Below are positions 52,209-61,425 of a stretch of 64,000 nucleotides of DNA, piece after piece; positions within the stretch are counted from its first letter, which is position 1; each line of letters begins with the position of its first letter. A model generated the notes under the pieces. It searched no databases, was not told the origin of the DNA, and saw only the letters and a program-made list of their open reading frames with translations. This stretch comes from Sporosarcina luteola. Its GTDB lineage: Bacteria; Bacillota; Bacilli; Bacillales_A; Planococcaceae. Position numbers and translations under genes: made by a program. The stretch lies in assembly GCF_023715535.1 (NCBI RefSeq), contig NZ_JAMBOI010000001.1, positions 186,001 through 250,000 on the forward strand. Direction: 5' to 3'.

Positions 52209-53292
52209 ATTGACCTTCCCCTTTTAGCAGAAAATCGATCGGCAATACTTCTTGCGGGATTCTTCTATTTTCATCCCACATTTGCTTAGCGATCGCAATA
52301 AAATCAGGCTGGTCATTCCCCATTTCTTCAAGGAAGTAGTTAAAATGATGAGTGTCTTTCCGCTGTTCTTTCTTTATTGCAATCGGATGCGGACATTGTT
52401 CAACCATCTTGCAGTAAATAGGTTTAGCTAAAGTGATGTCGAAATCCGGATTTTTCATTTTCAAGCGGGCATAGATTGAATAGCCTGCTGGATCCATATC
52501 CCCAACGTAAAAAATCTTGAATCCTTCATGGTCGACGATGTCTGTAATATACTTAATACTGAGTTCAATATGTGTACCCTCCGCATATATAATCATTTCA
52601 AAGTCCATGCCGATAATTGGCATATTTCTTTTAAACATCCTTCTGCTGGCGTGGAAAAAGGATAAGTTCTCAATGATTAAAACATGTTTAATCTCAGCAA
52701 AACCTCTTACTTTCGGGTGTACAAAATAGGAAAACGGCTCCCCATAGTTTCTTATCTTTAGTTCGGTTTCAGCTAGATTTAGCCTTTTCAAAAGATAGCG
52801 GCCCTCATTCTCCAGGAACTTCTCATCTTTGAATAATTGAAAACACCTACTAGCCTTTGATTCCCATTCCCATTCGTCTTTTGCCTTCAAAAACTGATAG
52901 ATGCTTAAAACATGTTGCCATGTGGCCTCGCTCTGTTGCTCGGGATGTCTAATAAAATAACTTACATCCAACCGATCTGACACCAAAAAGATTTGTTGAG
53001 GTGTCCATGTAGGGATTGCCGGTGTCCTCAAGATTCTCCATTTGATAGGCAAAGGTGTCTTTCGCCCGTTTGTAGTTTTGCTAACTGACTTTACTGGTTC
53101 AATCTGAAAAGAGGAGTGTAGATCTTGGATAATAGAATAAAATGCCTTATAACCTCCCGCATCTATATAATCATTCAGACTATCATGTCTATCGATAACA
53201 TAATCCTCCAAGTCAGAAATGCTGAAACCTACTCTTTTTCGTTGTTGTAGATAATTTATTACCAATGCTTTCATTCTTTCATTCTTATACAA
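52198..53292 (-). CDS. jetD: Wadjet nuclease JetD (Toprim/DUF2220-like)
   Basis: 364 residues. The C-terminal Toprim domain has the catalytic Glu in VLIIENLSFFH (E208) and the D-x-D pair in YVGDMDPAG (D265, D267). It is the nuclease that cleaves plasmid DNA after the SMC complex has recognised it. The N-terminal about 190 residues are helical/winged-helix, as in JetD. The TTG at 53292 lies 8 nt after AAGGTG; ATG 53274 is an alternative without a good site. First gene of the operon. Confidence 0.9.
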   Translation of the reverse strand: MYKNERMKALVINYLQQRKRVGFSISDLEDYVIDRHDSLNDYIDAGGYKAFYSIIQDLHSSFQIEPVKSVSKTTNGRKTPLPIKWRILRTPAIPTWTPQQIFLVSDRLDVSYFIRHPEQQSEATWQHVLSIYQFLKAKDEWEWESKASRCFQLFKDEKFLENEGRYLLKRLNLAETELKIRNYGEPFSYFVHPKVRGFAEIKHVLIIENLSFFHASRRMFKRNMPIIGMDFEMIIYAEGTHIELSIKYITDIVDHEGFKIFYVGDMDPAGYSIYARLKMKNPDFDITLAKPIYCKMVEQCPHPIAIKKEQRKDTHHFNYFLEEMGNDQPDFIAIAKQMWDENRRIPQEVLPIDFLLKGEGQYAE

Positions 53293-53405
53293 CCTTCATT
53301 CACCTTCTTTCTATACTTCTGTTTGACATTACAGCTGTGATAAAGGACATTTAATTATTTGTACTGATGACCGTCTTTTACCACTAATAGCTTGATCTCG
53401 CTCGA

Positions 53406-53421
53406 AGTGCATCGATGCACT
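53406..53421. promoter_or_regulatory. 16-bp perfect palindrome upstream of the Wadjet operon
   Basis: AGTGCATCGATGCACT reads the same on both strands. It lies about 115 bp upstream of the jetD start in a 295-bp gap that is otherwise AT-rich and featureless. It may be an operator; no regulator is adjacent. Confidence 0.4.
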
Positions 53422-53539
53422 CACTCCACCATTCCGTCTATTTGCGTTTTTATGAATTATCAATTAATTATATCAACTTATTAACTAGTTATCTAGCGGT
53501 TGGTATGCCACATCCCATAAGGAACATGATTTAAATGCA

Positions 53540-53567
53540 AAAAGGACCTATCCATTGAGGTCCTTTT
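53540..53567 (-). terminator. Terminator of the tartrate operon, with repeat-like surroundings
   Basis: AAAAGGACCT (53540-53549) pairs with AGGTCCTTTT (53558-53567), an 8-nt loop between, with A/T runs on both sides, 20 bp after the last gene. The neighbouring words (ATTTAAATGCAAAA before, TCTACAATTA after) resemble the inner parts of the GGTGCC repeats, but no outer arms are present. Confidence 0.8.
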
Positions 53568-53587
53568 CGTTCTACAATTATCGTCCA

Positions 53588-54559
53588 CTAAACCCTACCA
53601 GCTACAACCTCTCCATTAATCAAAGCCCCCGGCCGCTCACCCGTCAACGCCGCAATCAGGTCTCGGCAAGCCATCTTCTCCATATTCGCACGAGTCTCCG
53701 CGGTCGCAGATCCGATATGTGGGAGGGTGACGAGATTCGTTATGTCTAGGAACGGATGATTCTTGGCGATAGGCTCCTGTACGTACACATCCAATCCAGC
53801 AGCAAGGATTTCACCGTCCTTCAATGCAGCCTCCAAATCGTCCTCGTTCACTAAGCCGCCTCTTGATCCGTTTATGAAAATAGCGCTTTTCTTCATTAAT
53901 TCAAACTCGCGGCGGCTCATCATTCCGATGGTTTCCGGAGTTTGCGGTGCCATCAAGCAGACAAAATCAGCTTGGCGTAATAGGTCGTCCATTTCCAAGT
54001 AGGTTGCATCAAACTCTTTTTCCGCCTCTACATTCCTAGAGCGATTATGATAGAGTATGTCCATCTGGAACCCGAAGCTCGCACGCCTCGCAATCGCCTG
54101 CCCGATTTTCCCCATCCCGATGATACCGAGCTTTTTCCCGTGAACATCCACTCCGAACAGAGAAGGATGTAGTCGTGAATTCCAATGTCCTTCTTTCACA
54201 AACTTATCGAGTTCGGGAATTCTTCTAGCTGTCGCAATCAACAGGCCGAAAATGGCATCAGCGGTTGTTTCGGTCAGGACGTCTGGTGTGTTGGTTGCCA
54301 TAATTCCCCGCTTTGTCAGTTCCTCAACATCTAGATTGTCATACCCTACCGAGATGTTTGAGACGACTTTTAGTAAAGGTGCTCGTTCGAGAAGTCGGGC
54401 ATCTACTTCCAGCCCTCTACCGATCAACCCTGTCGCTGTTAATAGCTTACTCGTGAATTCCGGACTATCCGGCCTGGCTGTCACAACAGTGAAGTGCCCG
54501 GCCAGTTCCCCTATTCGTTCTTCCGGAAGCGGACTGTAAATCAACACTTTTTCATTCAA
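53588..54559 (-). CDS. D-2-hydroxyacid dehydrogenase (hydroxypyruvate/glyoxylate reductase type)
   Basis: 323 residues. NAD(P)-binding motif GIIGMGKIGQAIARR, catalytic Arg in NGSRGGLV, Glu in VQEP and His in LPHIGSAT, all intact. In tartrate-using bacteria such an enzyme reduces hydroxypyruvate or related products to D-glycerate (TtuD-type role). It follows the tartrate dehydrogenase gene by 28 bp and is the last gene of the operon. Substrate is inferred from context. Confidence 0.88.
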   Translation of the reverse strand: MNEKVLIYSPLPEERIGELAGHFTVVTARPDSPEFTSKLLTATGLIGRGLEVDARLLERAPLLKVVSNISVGYDNLDVEELTKRGIMATNTPDVLTETTADAIFGLLIATARRIPELDKFVKEGHWNSRLHPSLFGVDVHGKKLGIIGMGKIGQAIARRASFGFQMDILYHNRSRNVEAEKEFDATYLEMDDLLRQADFVCLMAPQTPETIGMMSRREFELMKKSAIFINGSRGGLVNEDDLEAALKDGEILAAGLDVYVQEPIAKNHPFLDITNLVTLPHIGSATAETRANMEKMACRDLIAALTGERPGALINGEVVAGRV

Positions 54560-54587
54560 TTAAAATCACTCCTCACTCATAAACGCA

Positions 54588-55664
54588 TTAGTTTCCGATC
54601 GTCACTTTACCTGATTTCAATCTGCCGATGATCTGCCCGGTTACCTCAGCTGTACTATGCTTTCCGCCAATGTCCGGGGTCAGGAACCCATCGTTCGTGA
54701 CGGCCTCAATCGTATTCAACAGTTGCTGGCCAAGTTCCTCTTCTCCGAAATGATCCAACATCATTTTAGCGGTCCAGATTTGCCCGATCGGATTCGAAAT
54801 CCCTTTCCCTACGATGTCAGGAGCAGAACCATGGACCGGTTCGAACATTGAAGGATATTTTCCGTTCACATTGATATTTGCTGCAGGCGCTATACCGATG
54901 CTACCCATGATGGCAGCACCCACGTCTGTCAAGATATCCCCAAAAAGGTTGCTGGCAACGACGACATCAAATTTGTCCGGATGCGTAATGAAGAATGCAG
55001 AGAGTGCGTCGATATGCTGTGAATCCGTTCGGATCTCTGGATATTCCTTTGATACTTCCTTGAATATTTCATCCCAGAATGGCATGGAATGAAAAATCCC
55101 ATTCGATTTTGTCGCACTCGTTACATGGTTCCTTCTCTTGGCCGCGAGTTCAAACGCAAATCGCATCGCCCTCTCTGTCCCCCTCTTGGAGAAGATGGCA
55201 TTTTGGATCGCAATTTCGTCATCGCCTTGAAAGATCCTTCCACCGACCGAGCTATATTCCCCTTCGCTATTTTCGCGCACGACCATGATGTCGAAATCTT
55301 TTGGATTGACTAACGGAGAACGGACGCCTTTGACGAGTTTTGCCGGGCGAAGATTAATGACTTGCTCAAATTCGCGTCTGATTTTGATTAATAGTCCCCA
55401 AAGCGAGATATGATCAGAAACAAGCGATGCATCTCCAACGGCTCCTAGGAAAATCGCGTCAAAGTTTTTCAATTTATCAAGACCGTCCGCATCCATCATG
55501 ACCTCATGCTCTAAATAATAATTGCAGCTGTATGGAAACTCTTCAAACTCAAATTTCAATCCCCCATGGACATCCGCAATTGTGTGAAGCACATCAATTG
55601 CCGCCGGTACGACTTCCTGACCAATTCCATCTCCCGGAATTGAAGCGATTTTATAACTTTTCAT
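54588..55664 (-). CDS. Tartrate dehydrogenase/decarboxylase-like (isocitrate/isopropylmalate dehydrogenase family)
   Basis: 358 residues; ATG 55664 lies 8 nt after GGGAG, and ATG 55670 or 55709 are less well placed. Motifs are IPGDGIGQEVVPAA, VVRENSEGEYSSVGGR, the metal-binding ASNLFGDILTDVGAA, and EPVHGSAPDIVGKGI. The sequence pattern (YLEHEVMMDADGLDKL; SLWGLLIKIRREFEQ) is that of the TtuC/YeaU tartrate or D-malate dehydrogenases rather than LeuB. Genomic context favours tartrate. Separated from the DASS gene by the 21-bp array. Confidence 0.85.
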   Translation of the reverse strand: MKSYKIASIPGDGIGQEVVPAAIDVLHTIADVHGGLKFEFEEFPYSCNYYLEHEVMMDADGLDKLKNFDAIFLGAVGDASLVSDHISLWGLLIKIRREFEQVINLRPAKLVKGVRSPLVNPKDFDIMVVRENSEGEYSSVGGRIFQGDDEIAIQNAIFSKRGTERAMRFAFELAAKRRNHVTSATKSNGIFHSMPFWDEIFKEVSKEYPEIRTDSQHIDALSAFFITHPDKFDVVVASNLFGDILTDVGAAIMGSIGIAPAANINVNGKYPSMFEPVHGSAPDIVGKGISNPIGQIWTAKMMLDHFGEEELGQQLLNTIEAVTNDGFLTPDIGGKHSTAEVTGQIIGRLKSGKVTIGN

Positions 55665-55772
55665 TTCCATTACTCCCTTTCTGAATGTAGAAAAATATAA
55701 TTCAATCATATTTACCGACTATTCCGGTAACTAACTAGCCAATGATAGGACATTAGTGGATTTTCCTCAGAT

Positions 55773-56409
55773 TTTGGACGCGCAGCAGCTCGCTTCGGAC
55801 GCGTAACGGCTCACTTTGGACGCGCGGCAACCCGCTTTGGACGCGCGACGGCTCACTTTGGACGCGCGACGGCTCACTTTGGACGCGCGGCACCCCGCTT
55901 TGGACGCGCGGCAACTCGCTTTGGACGCGCGGCAACTCGCTTTGGACGCGCGGCAACTCGCTTTGGACGCGCGGCAACTCGCTTTGGACGCGCGGCAACC
56001 CGCTTTGGACGCGCGGCAGCTCACTTTGGACGCGCGGCACCCCGCTTTGGACGCGCGGCACCCCGCTTTGGACGCGCAGCGGCTCGCTTTGGACGCGCGG
56101 CAGCTCACTTTGGACGCGCGGCACCCCGCTTTGGACGCGTAACTGCTCGCTTTGGACGCGCGGCACCCCGCTTTGGACGCGCAGCAGCTCACTTTGGACG
56201 CGCGGCAACCCGCTTTGGACGCGCGACGGCTCACTTTGGACGCGCAGCGGCTCGCTTTGGACGCGCAGCGGCTCACTTTGGACGCGCAGCAGCCCGCTTT
56301 GGACGCGCAACGGCTTGCTTTGGACGCGCGGCACCCCACTTTAGACGCGTGACGGCTCACTTTGGACGCGCAACGGCTCACTTTGGACGCGCGGCAACTT
56401 GCTTTGGAC
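55773..56409. repeat. Perfect-period 21-bp tandem array, about 30 units
   Basis: The word GGACGCG (once AGACGCG, near 56343) recurs 31 times between 55776 and 56406 at exactly 21-bp spacing (630 bp, 30 periods, no indel). Each unit has the core TTTGGACGCG followed by 11 variable bases, mostly combinations of CGGCAAC, CGGCACC, CGACGGC, CAGCGGC with TCGC, CCGC or TCAC. All six frames are open because 21 is divisible by three and units lack stops; none has a ribosome binding site. The array begins 4 bp after the DASS transporter stop codon and ends about 110 bp before the tartrate dehydrogenase start. Confidence 0.95.
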
Positions 56410-56413
56410 GCGA

Positions 56414-57859
56414 TTAAAACAACCCAATCCATCTCCACCACGTGGAGGCGACAACTACAGTTGCAAGTATTGTTATGAGGGTCGCATAAAAACCAGGTTT
56501 CAAGAAGTCATTCTGTGACACCATTCCAGTACTATGCGCCAATACATTCGGCATGGATTCTACAACTAACATGAAGCCATAAAGACATGTCAGCCCAGTC
56601 GTGAATCCGATAAGTAAGGGATCCACCCCTGCATTTGCCGCCACGCTAATCATGACGGGCACCAATGTGACAACTGCAGTAGAAACATTCGATATCATTT
56701 TATGAAACAGCTGAGCCATCAGAATAACGATAATGATCGCTAGTAATGGGTTTTGTAAAAGATTCACAAACCAGGTCACACGTAAATAATTACTGATTAT
56801 ATGCGTAGCGCCCGACTCGACAAATGTATAGCCCATCGATAACGTTAAACTTATAATCAGCACCGTATTATAATCGATTTTCACGATTTTCTCCCAAGTG
56901 GCAACACCGACTATAGGCAATGTCATCAGAACTACCCCTATTAGAGCGGGGGTGCTCGGGTGCATACCATGCATGGGTTCGGTTAGCCAGAGTCCTACAA
57001 TGAAAGACAAAATGAGCAAACAGCGGATCTCTCGTTTATTCACAGGGCCAATTTCCTGTAATCTCGCTTCCATCTCTTCTTTAATTAATGGAAAGAATCG
57101 TTGGTCCTTTTTCAATGGAAATACTTTCAGCAGCATATACCAGATTGACGGGATTAAGATAAGCCACAATGGAAATGTATAGGTAAACCATTGAAAGTAC
57201 GTTATCTTTATGCCGGCAAAACGATTTAACAGCTCTACCGTTAAAATGTTTCCAATTGCCGCGGTCATAACGGCGGTACCGCTAATGTTTCCGCCAAAAG
57301 CAACCCCTAGCATAATCATCTTCCGTAGATTGCTTCCGGGTTTGGCATCTATCGTTTCGATGATCATTGTAGAAACAGGGAGCATCAATGCTGAACGGAC
57401 TGCCGTTGCCGGGATGAAAAAGGCTTGGATCTGCTGGACAATAATAATGCTTCCTAGCAATCCTCTTGAACTGCTCCCCCATCTTCTCAACACCATATAG
57501 GTCATTCTCTTAATAAGAGTGGTCTCATTTACAGCAGCCGCCAGCATCATACCCGCTACGATTAAGAAAGTGGCGGGGGATGCGAAGCCGCTTAAGATGA
57601 CTGATGAGTCTGCCACATTAAAAATTAACATGAATAACAGCAAAATTAAGGCAGTGAGTCCTAACGGTATCGGTTCCAATGACCATAAAACAATCCCAAA
57701 GGTGATAATGCTCGTCATAAGTTTTGCAGAAGTGGAAAATGTATCGGGCAATAAGAAATACATCCCCAAGAAACATAAAATCGCTACTGCAATATACAAC
57801 ATCGGAGTTGCGTCCCCAGCCTTAGGCATTTTCAAAGCCCTCAACCTTTCCTGTACCAT
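56414..57859 (-). CDS. DASS (SLC13) family dicarboxylate transporter
   Basis: 481 residues with 11-12 membrane segments. DASS features are AFFIPATAVRSALMLPVSTMII (an SNT-like binding-site region), FGGNISGTAVMTAAIGN, ISNVSTAVVTLVPVMISVA, and the closing WWRWIGLF. Related proteins carry succinate, tartrate or citrate (TtdT/CitT type). In this operon it most likely imports tartrate. The stop codon directly abuts the 21-bp array. It is 6 bp downstream of the methyltransferase gene. Confidence 0.9.
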   Translation of the reverse strand: MVQERLRALKMPKAGDATPMLYIAVAILCFLGMYFLLPDTFSTSAKLMTSIITFGIVLWSLEPIPLGLTALILLLFMLIFNVADSSVILSGFASPATFLIVAGMMLAAAVNETTLIKRMTYMVLRRWGSSSRGLLGSIIIVQQIQAFFIPATAVRSALMLPVSTMIIETIDAKPGSNLRKMIMLGVAFGGNISGTAVMTAAIGNILTVELLNRFAGIKITYFQWFTYTFPLWLILIPSIWYMLLKVFPLKKDQRFFPLIKEEMEARLQEIGPVNKREIRCLLILSFIVGLWLTEPMHGMHPSTPALIGVVLMTLPIVGVATWEKIVKIDYNTVLIISLTLSMGYTFVESGATHIISNYLRVTWFVNLLQNPLLAIIIVILMAQLFHKMISNVSTAVVTLVPVMISVAANAGVDPLLIGFTTGLTCLYGFMLVVESMPNVLAHSTGMVSQNDFLKPGFYATLITILATVVVASTWWRWIGLF

Positions 57860-57865
57860 CTAACT

Positions 57866-58558
57866 TTATGCGGCGTAACAGATCCAACCCGCAAAATGGT
57901 TCGTTCTAAAAAAGTTTGCGATTTTTACGAAACCAGCCTCCTCAAGCAATCTACGAATTTCCGACTCTGGAATAGACGATTCCGTCAACGTCCCCTTCAT
58001 GAGCTCGTCCACTTTCTCTTCCGGTAAGTTGGTCGTATCCAGCCAATAATCTCTCCACAAGGAAACGAGCATCTTAAACTCCGGATCATTCAAATCGCCA
58101 CATTTGCTAACAAGCACAAACGGGGAGCCAGGCTTCAAATGTGACCTCACTTTTTCCAATAACGCCAGTTTTTCCTCTACGTCCGCAATGAAATGAAGAA
58201 CTAATAGACATGTTGCACCATCAAAAGAAGAATCCCCCGGTACATCGGCTACCGTCCCATTGATAAATTCCACACGTTCAGCGATTCCCAGTTCCTCACA
58301 TTTGAACTTTGCAACTTCCAGCATGGATTCAGAAGGATCCACAGCTGTAAATGTCCACCCTGGATTTGTTGGCCCAAAAGCTTTCAGTTCATTTCCCCCG
58401 CCGCCCCCGACAATAAGGAGAGAAGCTTCTTCTTTAAGATTCGTGCGTAAAAATGTCTGTGACAGTCGCATCATCGGATCATACGTAGGTAGTGTCCGTC
58501 GAACCCCTTTGTCATACTCTGCCGCAATCTTCGAATCGAACTCCATCTTTTCAGGCAC
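57866..58558 (-). CDS. SAM-dependent class I methyltransferase
   Basis: 230 residues. SAM-binding motif I LLIVGGGGGNELKAFG, motif II Asp in AVDPSESMLEVAKF, then DGATCLLVLHFI and VLVSKCGD. The substrate is unknown; it is an odd partner for tartrate catabolism. The start is uncertain: GTG 58558 overlaps the AAGG site, and ATG 58546 lies 10 nt after AAGGTG. It lies between the regulator and transporter genes. Confidence 0.85.
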   Translation of the reverse strand: MPEKMEFDSKIAAEYDKGVRRTLPTYDPMMRLSQTFLRTNLKEEASLLIVGGGGGNELKAFGPTNPGWTFTAVDPSESMLEVAKFKCEELGIAERVEFINGTVADVPGDSSFDGATCLLVLHFIADVEEKLALLEKVRSHLKPGSPFVLVSKCGDLNDPEFKMLVSLWRDYWLDTTNLPEEKVDELMKGTLTESSIPESEIRRLLEEAGFVKIANFFRTNHFAGWICYAA

Positions 58559-58591
58559 CTTACAACCCCCGTCTTTGTGTCGTATGAAACT

Positions 58592-59263
58592 CTAATCTCG
58601 GTTGTTTTTCATCATATTGATTAAATTATCTCGAGTTCTCAATATATGTTTTTCAGTCACTTTTCTAAGTTCCTCGCCATTACCATGCCTTGCATATTCC
58701 AACATCAGATAATGTTCTTTCCGGCCTTCATCTATCGTATTTGCAAGCAAGCTCGGCGTATAGGAAGGTATGCCTTTCCAAAGCGTCTCAATGAATCCTT
58801 TGATCCTTCTCCATGAACAGCCTCCCATTAATACTCTATGGAATTTTTCATTGAGATCCATATATTCCTCAATGTCATTGTCATCCCCGTGTAATCTTGA
58901 CATTTTCGTATATAATTCTTCCAAGTCCTCAAAGTCTTCTTCCGTTAAAAATCGAAAAGACTGTTCTACAGCTTCACCTTCCAATAATGCCCGCAACCGG
59001 TAAATTTCCTCGATGTCCTCTATTGAAATAGGTGTTACGATTGCTCCCCTTCTCGGCTCAATATGAACCAGCCCCTCCATTTCCAACTGGCGCAGCGCTT
59101 CCCTGAGTGGCATCCTACTCACACCTAATTTTTTGGCCCATTCCTCTTGCATCAATCGTTCCCCCATCTTAAATTCACCTTTTAAAATGAGTTCACGTAG
59201 TCTCGTTGTCACTTTGAATTGCAGCGTCATTCGATCATAATCAGGCAGTTTGTAAGTATTCAT
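58592..59263 (-). CDS. GntR family regulator (FadR/FCD subfamily)
   Basis: 223 residues. The N-terminal winged helix (LRELILKGEFKMGERLMQEEWAKKLGVSRMPLREALRQLEMEGLV region) is typical of GntR. The C-terminal FCD helical ligand-binding domain follows (YRLRALLEGEAVEQ, then YMDLNEKFHRVLM with the metal-ligand Asp/His). It likely controls this operon in response to tartrate or a product. Confidence 0.92.
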   Translation of the reverse strand: MNTYKLPDYDRMTLQFKVTTRLRELILKGEFKMGERLMQEEWAKKLGVSRMPLREALRQLEMEGLVHIEPRRGAIVTPISIEDIEEIYRLRALLEGEAVEQSFRFLTEEDFEDLEELYTKMSRLHGDDNDIEEYMDLNEKFHRVLMGGCSWRRIKGFIETLWKGIPSYTPSLLANTIDEGRKEHYLMLEYARHGNGEELRKVTEKHILRTRDNLINMMKNNRD

Positions 59264-59287
59264 CCTCTTCCTCGTTTCTGTTAGCTG

Positions 59288-60451
59288 TTATCCAATCGTC
59301 AAAAGCAATTCATACAGATCAGATTTCGCTTCAAATCCGATGCCAGGAATTTCAGGCATTTTTACATACCCATCTTCAACGGCGTAATTATCTGCGAACC
59401 CTCCAAATGGTTCAAATACTCCAGGGTATGATTCGTTTCCATGAAGCGCAAGTCCAGCTGCTATATTCAGCGACATTTGGTGTCCTCCATGAGGTATGCA
59501 TCGTCTGGATGACCAACCAAACTCTTTCAGCATCTCAAGAATCCGTAAATACTCGACCAGTCCATAGCTCAATGCACAGTCAAACTGAAGGAAGTCCTTT
59601 TCAGGATTCAATCCCCCATAACGAATCAAGTTCGTAGCATCTTGCAGCGAGAAGATATTTTCGCCTGTTGCAATTGCATGCGGATAACGCTTGGATAGTT
59701 CAGCCTGCAAATAGTAATCTAGCGGATCTCCTGCTTCCTCATACCAAATGAGTTCATAGTCTTTGATGTTCTCGCCAAATTCGATCGCATACTTCAAGTC
59801 GAATCGCCCGTTCGCATCGACCATTAGCCCGCTTCCTTTAGGCAGGATATCGAGAACCGCCTCAATACGCTGCATATCCTCTTTCAAGGAAGCACCGCCG
59901 ACCTTCATTTTGACATCGCGATACCCTAAAGCTAAATAGCGTTTCATCTCGTCTTGAAGTTCAGTTAACCCTTTTTCAGGATAGTAGTAGCCGCCTGCTG
60001 CATAGACGTACACTTTTTCATCCACTTCACCATTTCCGTATTCTTCGGCAAGCAGTCGATACAATGGTTTCCCTTCTATTTTTGCAACTGCGTCCCAAAT
60101 AGCCATATCAAGGACACCAACTGCGACCGTCCGTTCACCATGACCGCCCGGTTTTTCATTCGCCATGACGATTGCATGGATTTTATGGGGATCAAAATTA
60201 GTTCCAGCTTCATTCACAATATCTTTAGGATCCGCTTCCATTAATCTTGGGATGAAGCGCTCTTTCAATAAGGAAGTTGGTGCATAACGTCCATTGGAAT
60301 TAAACCCGTAGCCGACTACCGGCTTCCCGTCCTTGATCACGTCTGTTGTAATGGCGATTGCGGAAGCGGTCATTTTACTAAAATCAATATACGCATTACG
60401 AATCGGACTGCTGATTGGAACTGTCTTTACATCAATATTTGTGATTTTCAT
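59288..60451 (-). CDS. tarD: D-tartrate dehydratase-like enolase-superfamily enzyme
   Basis: 387 residues, the length of the Bradyrhizobium D-tartrate dehydratase (389). The N-terminal capping domain has PISSPIRNAYIDFSKMTAS and VVGYGFNSNGRY. The barrel carries the catalytic Lys in DVKMKVGGA, metal ligands in MVDANGRFDL, WYEEAGDPLDY and ATGENIF, and the His dyad region RCIPHGGHQMSLNIAAGLAL. It dehydrates D-tartrate to oxaloacetate. The match to my memory of that family is close along the whole chain, so this is the most specific substrate call in the operon. Confidence 0.85.
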   Translation of the reverse strand: MKITNIDVKTVPISSPIRNAYIDFSKMTASAIAITTDVIKDGKPVVGYGFNSNGRYAPTSLLKERFIPRLMEADPKDIVNEAGTNFDPHKIHAIVMANEKPGGHGERTVAVGVLDMAIWDAVAKIEGKPLYRLLAEEYGNGEVDEKVYVYAAGGYYYPEKGLTELQDEMKRYLALGYRDVKMKVGGASLKEDMQRIEAVLDILPKGSGLMVDANGRFDLKYAIEFGENIKDYELIWYEEAGDPLDYYLQAELSKRYPHAIATGENIFSLQDATNLIRYGGLNPEKDFLQFDCALSYGLVEYLRILEMLKEFGWSSRRCIPHGGHQMSLNIAAGLALHGNESYPGVFEPFGGFADNYAVEDGYVKMPEIPGIGFEAKSDLYELLLTIG

Positions 60452-60482
60452 ATCCTCTACCCCTTTTTAGTAGTGATCCACC

Positions 60483-61400
60483 TCATGAAGAAATAACGTT
60501 CACGGTATCCTGAACGCCTTTAATCTCAACTTCATACTTCTCTTCAATATGCTTGACGATCAATGTATGATCGGAGCCCACTTTCTTCTGTTCCAATGCT
60601 TTTTTCCATACTTGAAGATTCGCATTCGCGATATCCAATGACACGTTTTCGGTCTCCGCTATGTGATTTGCAATCGTTAAATCCTTCACCATCAAGTCAA
60701 GGGTGAATCCAGAATCAAACTTCCGGTTCAAAATTTGACCGGGAAACTTCACTTCACTGGAAGCACTCCTACCCGTGCTCGTATTAATGACAGAAAGCAT
60801 TTTGGTTGGATCTAAGCCGAGCTTGACTCCGAGTGCGATGGCCTCTCCTGTAACAGCAAGGGTTGTTGCTGAGATCATGTTATTCAACGCTTTTATCGTA
60901 TGCCCCGCTCCGATCGCTCCCACGTGTATGACATTTTCGCCGATCTTACTTAATAGCGGTTGGACTTCCTCATAATCCTCTTCTTCGCCGCCTGCCATGA
61001 TCGTCAATGAGCCATTCCTCGCTTTGCTGACACCCCCACTAACAGGTGCATCGATCATTCGGAAGCCTTTGCTCGTTAAGATGGCATTCAGTTCTTTCGT
61101 TGAAGAGGGCTCGGACGTTGACATCTCGATAAATAGACTCGTTGATGACATTCCATGCACAAGCCCATCATCCCCCAAGACAATCTCCTTCACGATACTC
61201 GCATTTGGCAATAGGGTAGTAACATATGGATAGTTGCTTGCTAATTGCGCAGGCGTCCGTTCAATGTCAGCTCCTACCGCAGCCATTTCGTTCATTGCTT
61301 GTTCATTACTATCGTATACGCCAACTTCAACTCCGGCTTCCAGAAATCGTTGGGTAATCCTGCTCCCCATATTGCCTAAACCTATAATTCCTATTTTCAA
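60483..61400 (-). CDS. 3-hydroxyisobutyrate dehydrogenase family reductase (tartronate semialdehyde reductase-like)
   Basis: 305 residues; TTG 61400 lies 8 nt after AAGGGG, giving MKIGIIGLGNMGSRI. Rossmann motif GLGNMG, substrate motif DAPVSGGVSKARNGSLTIM, catalytic Lys in GHTIKALNNMI, and the C-terminal SGFTLDLMVKDL. Members reduce tartronate semialdehyde to D-glycerate or oxidise 3-hydroxyisobutyrate. With tartrate dehydrogenase present, the glycerate route is a sensible reading. Confidence 0.88.
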   Translation of the reverse strand: MKIGIIGLGNMGSRITQRFLEAGVEVGVYDSNEQAMNEMAAVGADIERTPAQLASNYPYVTTLLPNASIVKEIVLGDDGLVHGMSSTSLFIEMSTSEPSSTKELNAILTSKGFRMIDAPVSGGVSKARNGSLTIMAGGEEEDYEEVQPLLSKIGENVIHVGAIGAGHTIKALNNMISATTLAVTGEAIALGVKLGLDPTKMLSVINTSTGRSASSEVKFPGQILNRKFDSGFTLDLMVKDLTIANHIAETENVSLDIANANLQVWKKALEQKKVGSDHTLIVKHIEEKYEVEIKGVQDTVNVISS

Positions 61401-61425
61401 TAGATTCACCCCTTGCGTGGAATCG

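Noticed and set aside
55773-56409. CRISPR array
   Set aside because: The units are directly abutting 21-bp repeats with no unique spacers and no cas genes are nearby.
55753-56441. Long open frames of 190-220 residues across the 21-bp array on the minus strand, and shorter ones on the plus strand
   Set aside because: They arise because the 21-bp unit is a multiple of three and lacks stops, so all six frames are open. None has a ribosome binding site or non-repeat sequence.
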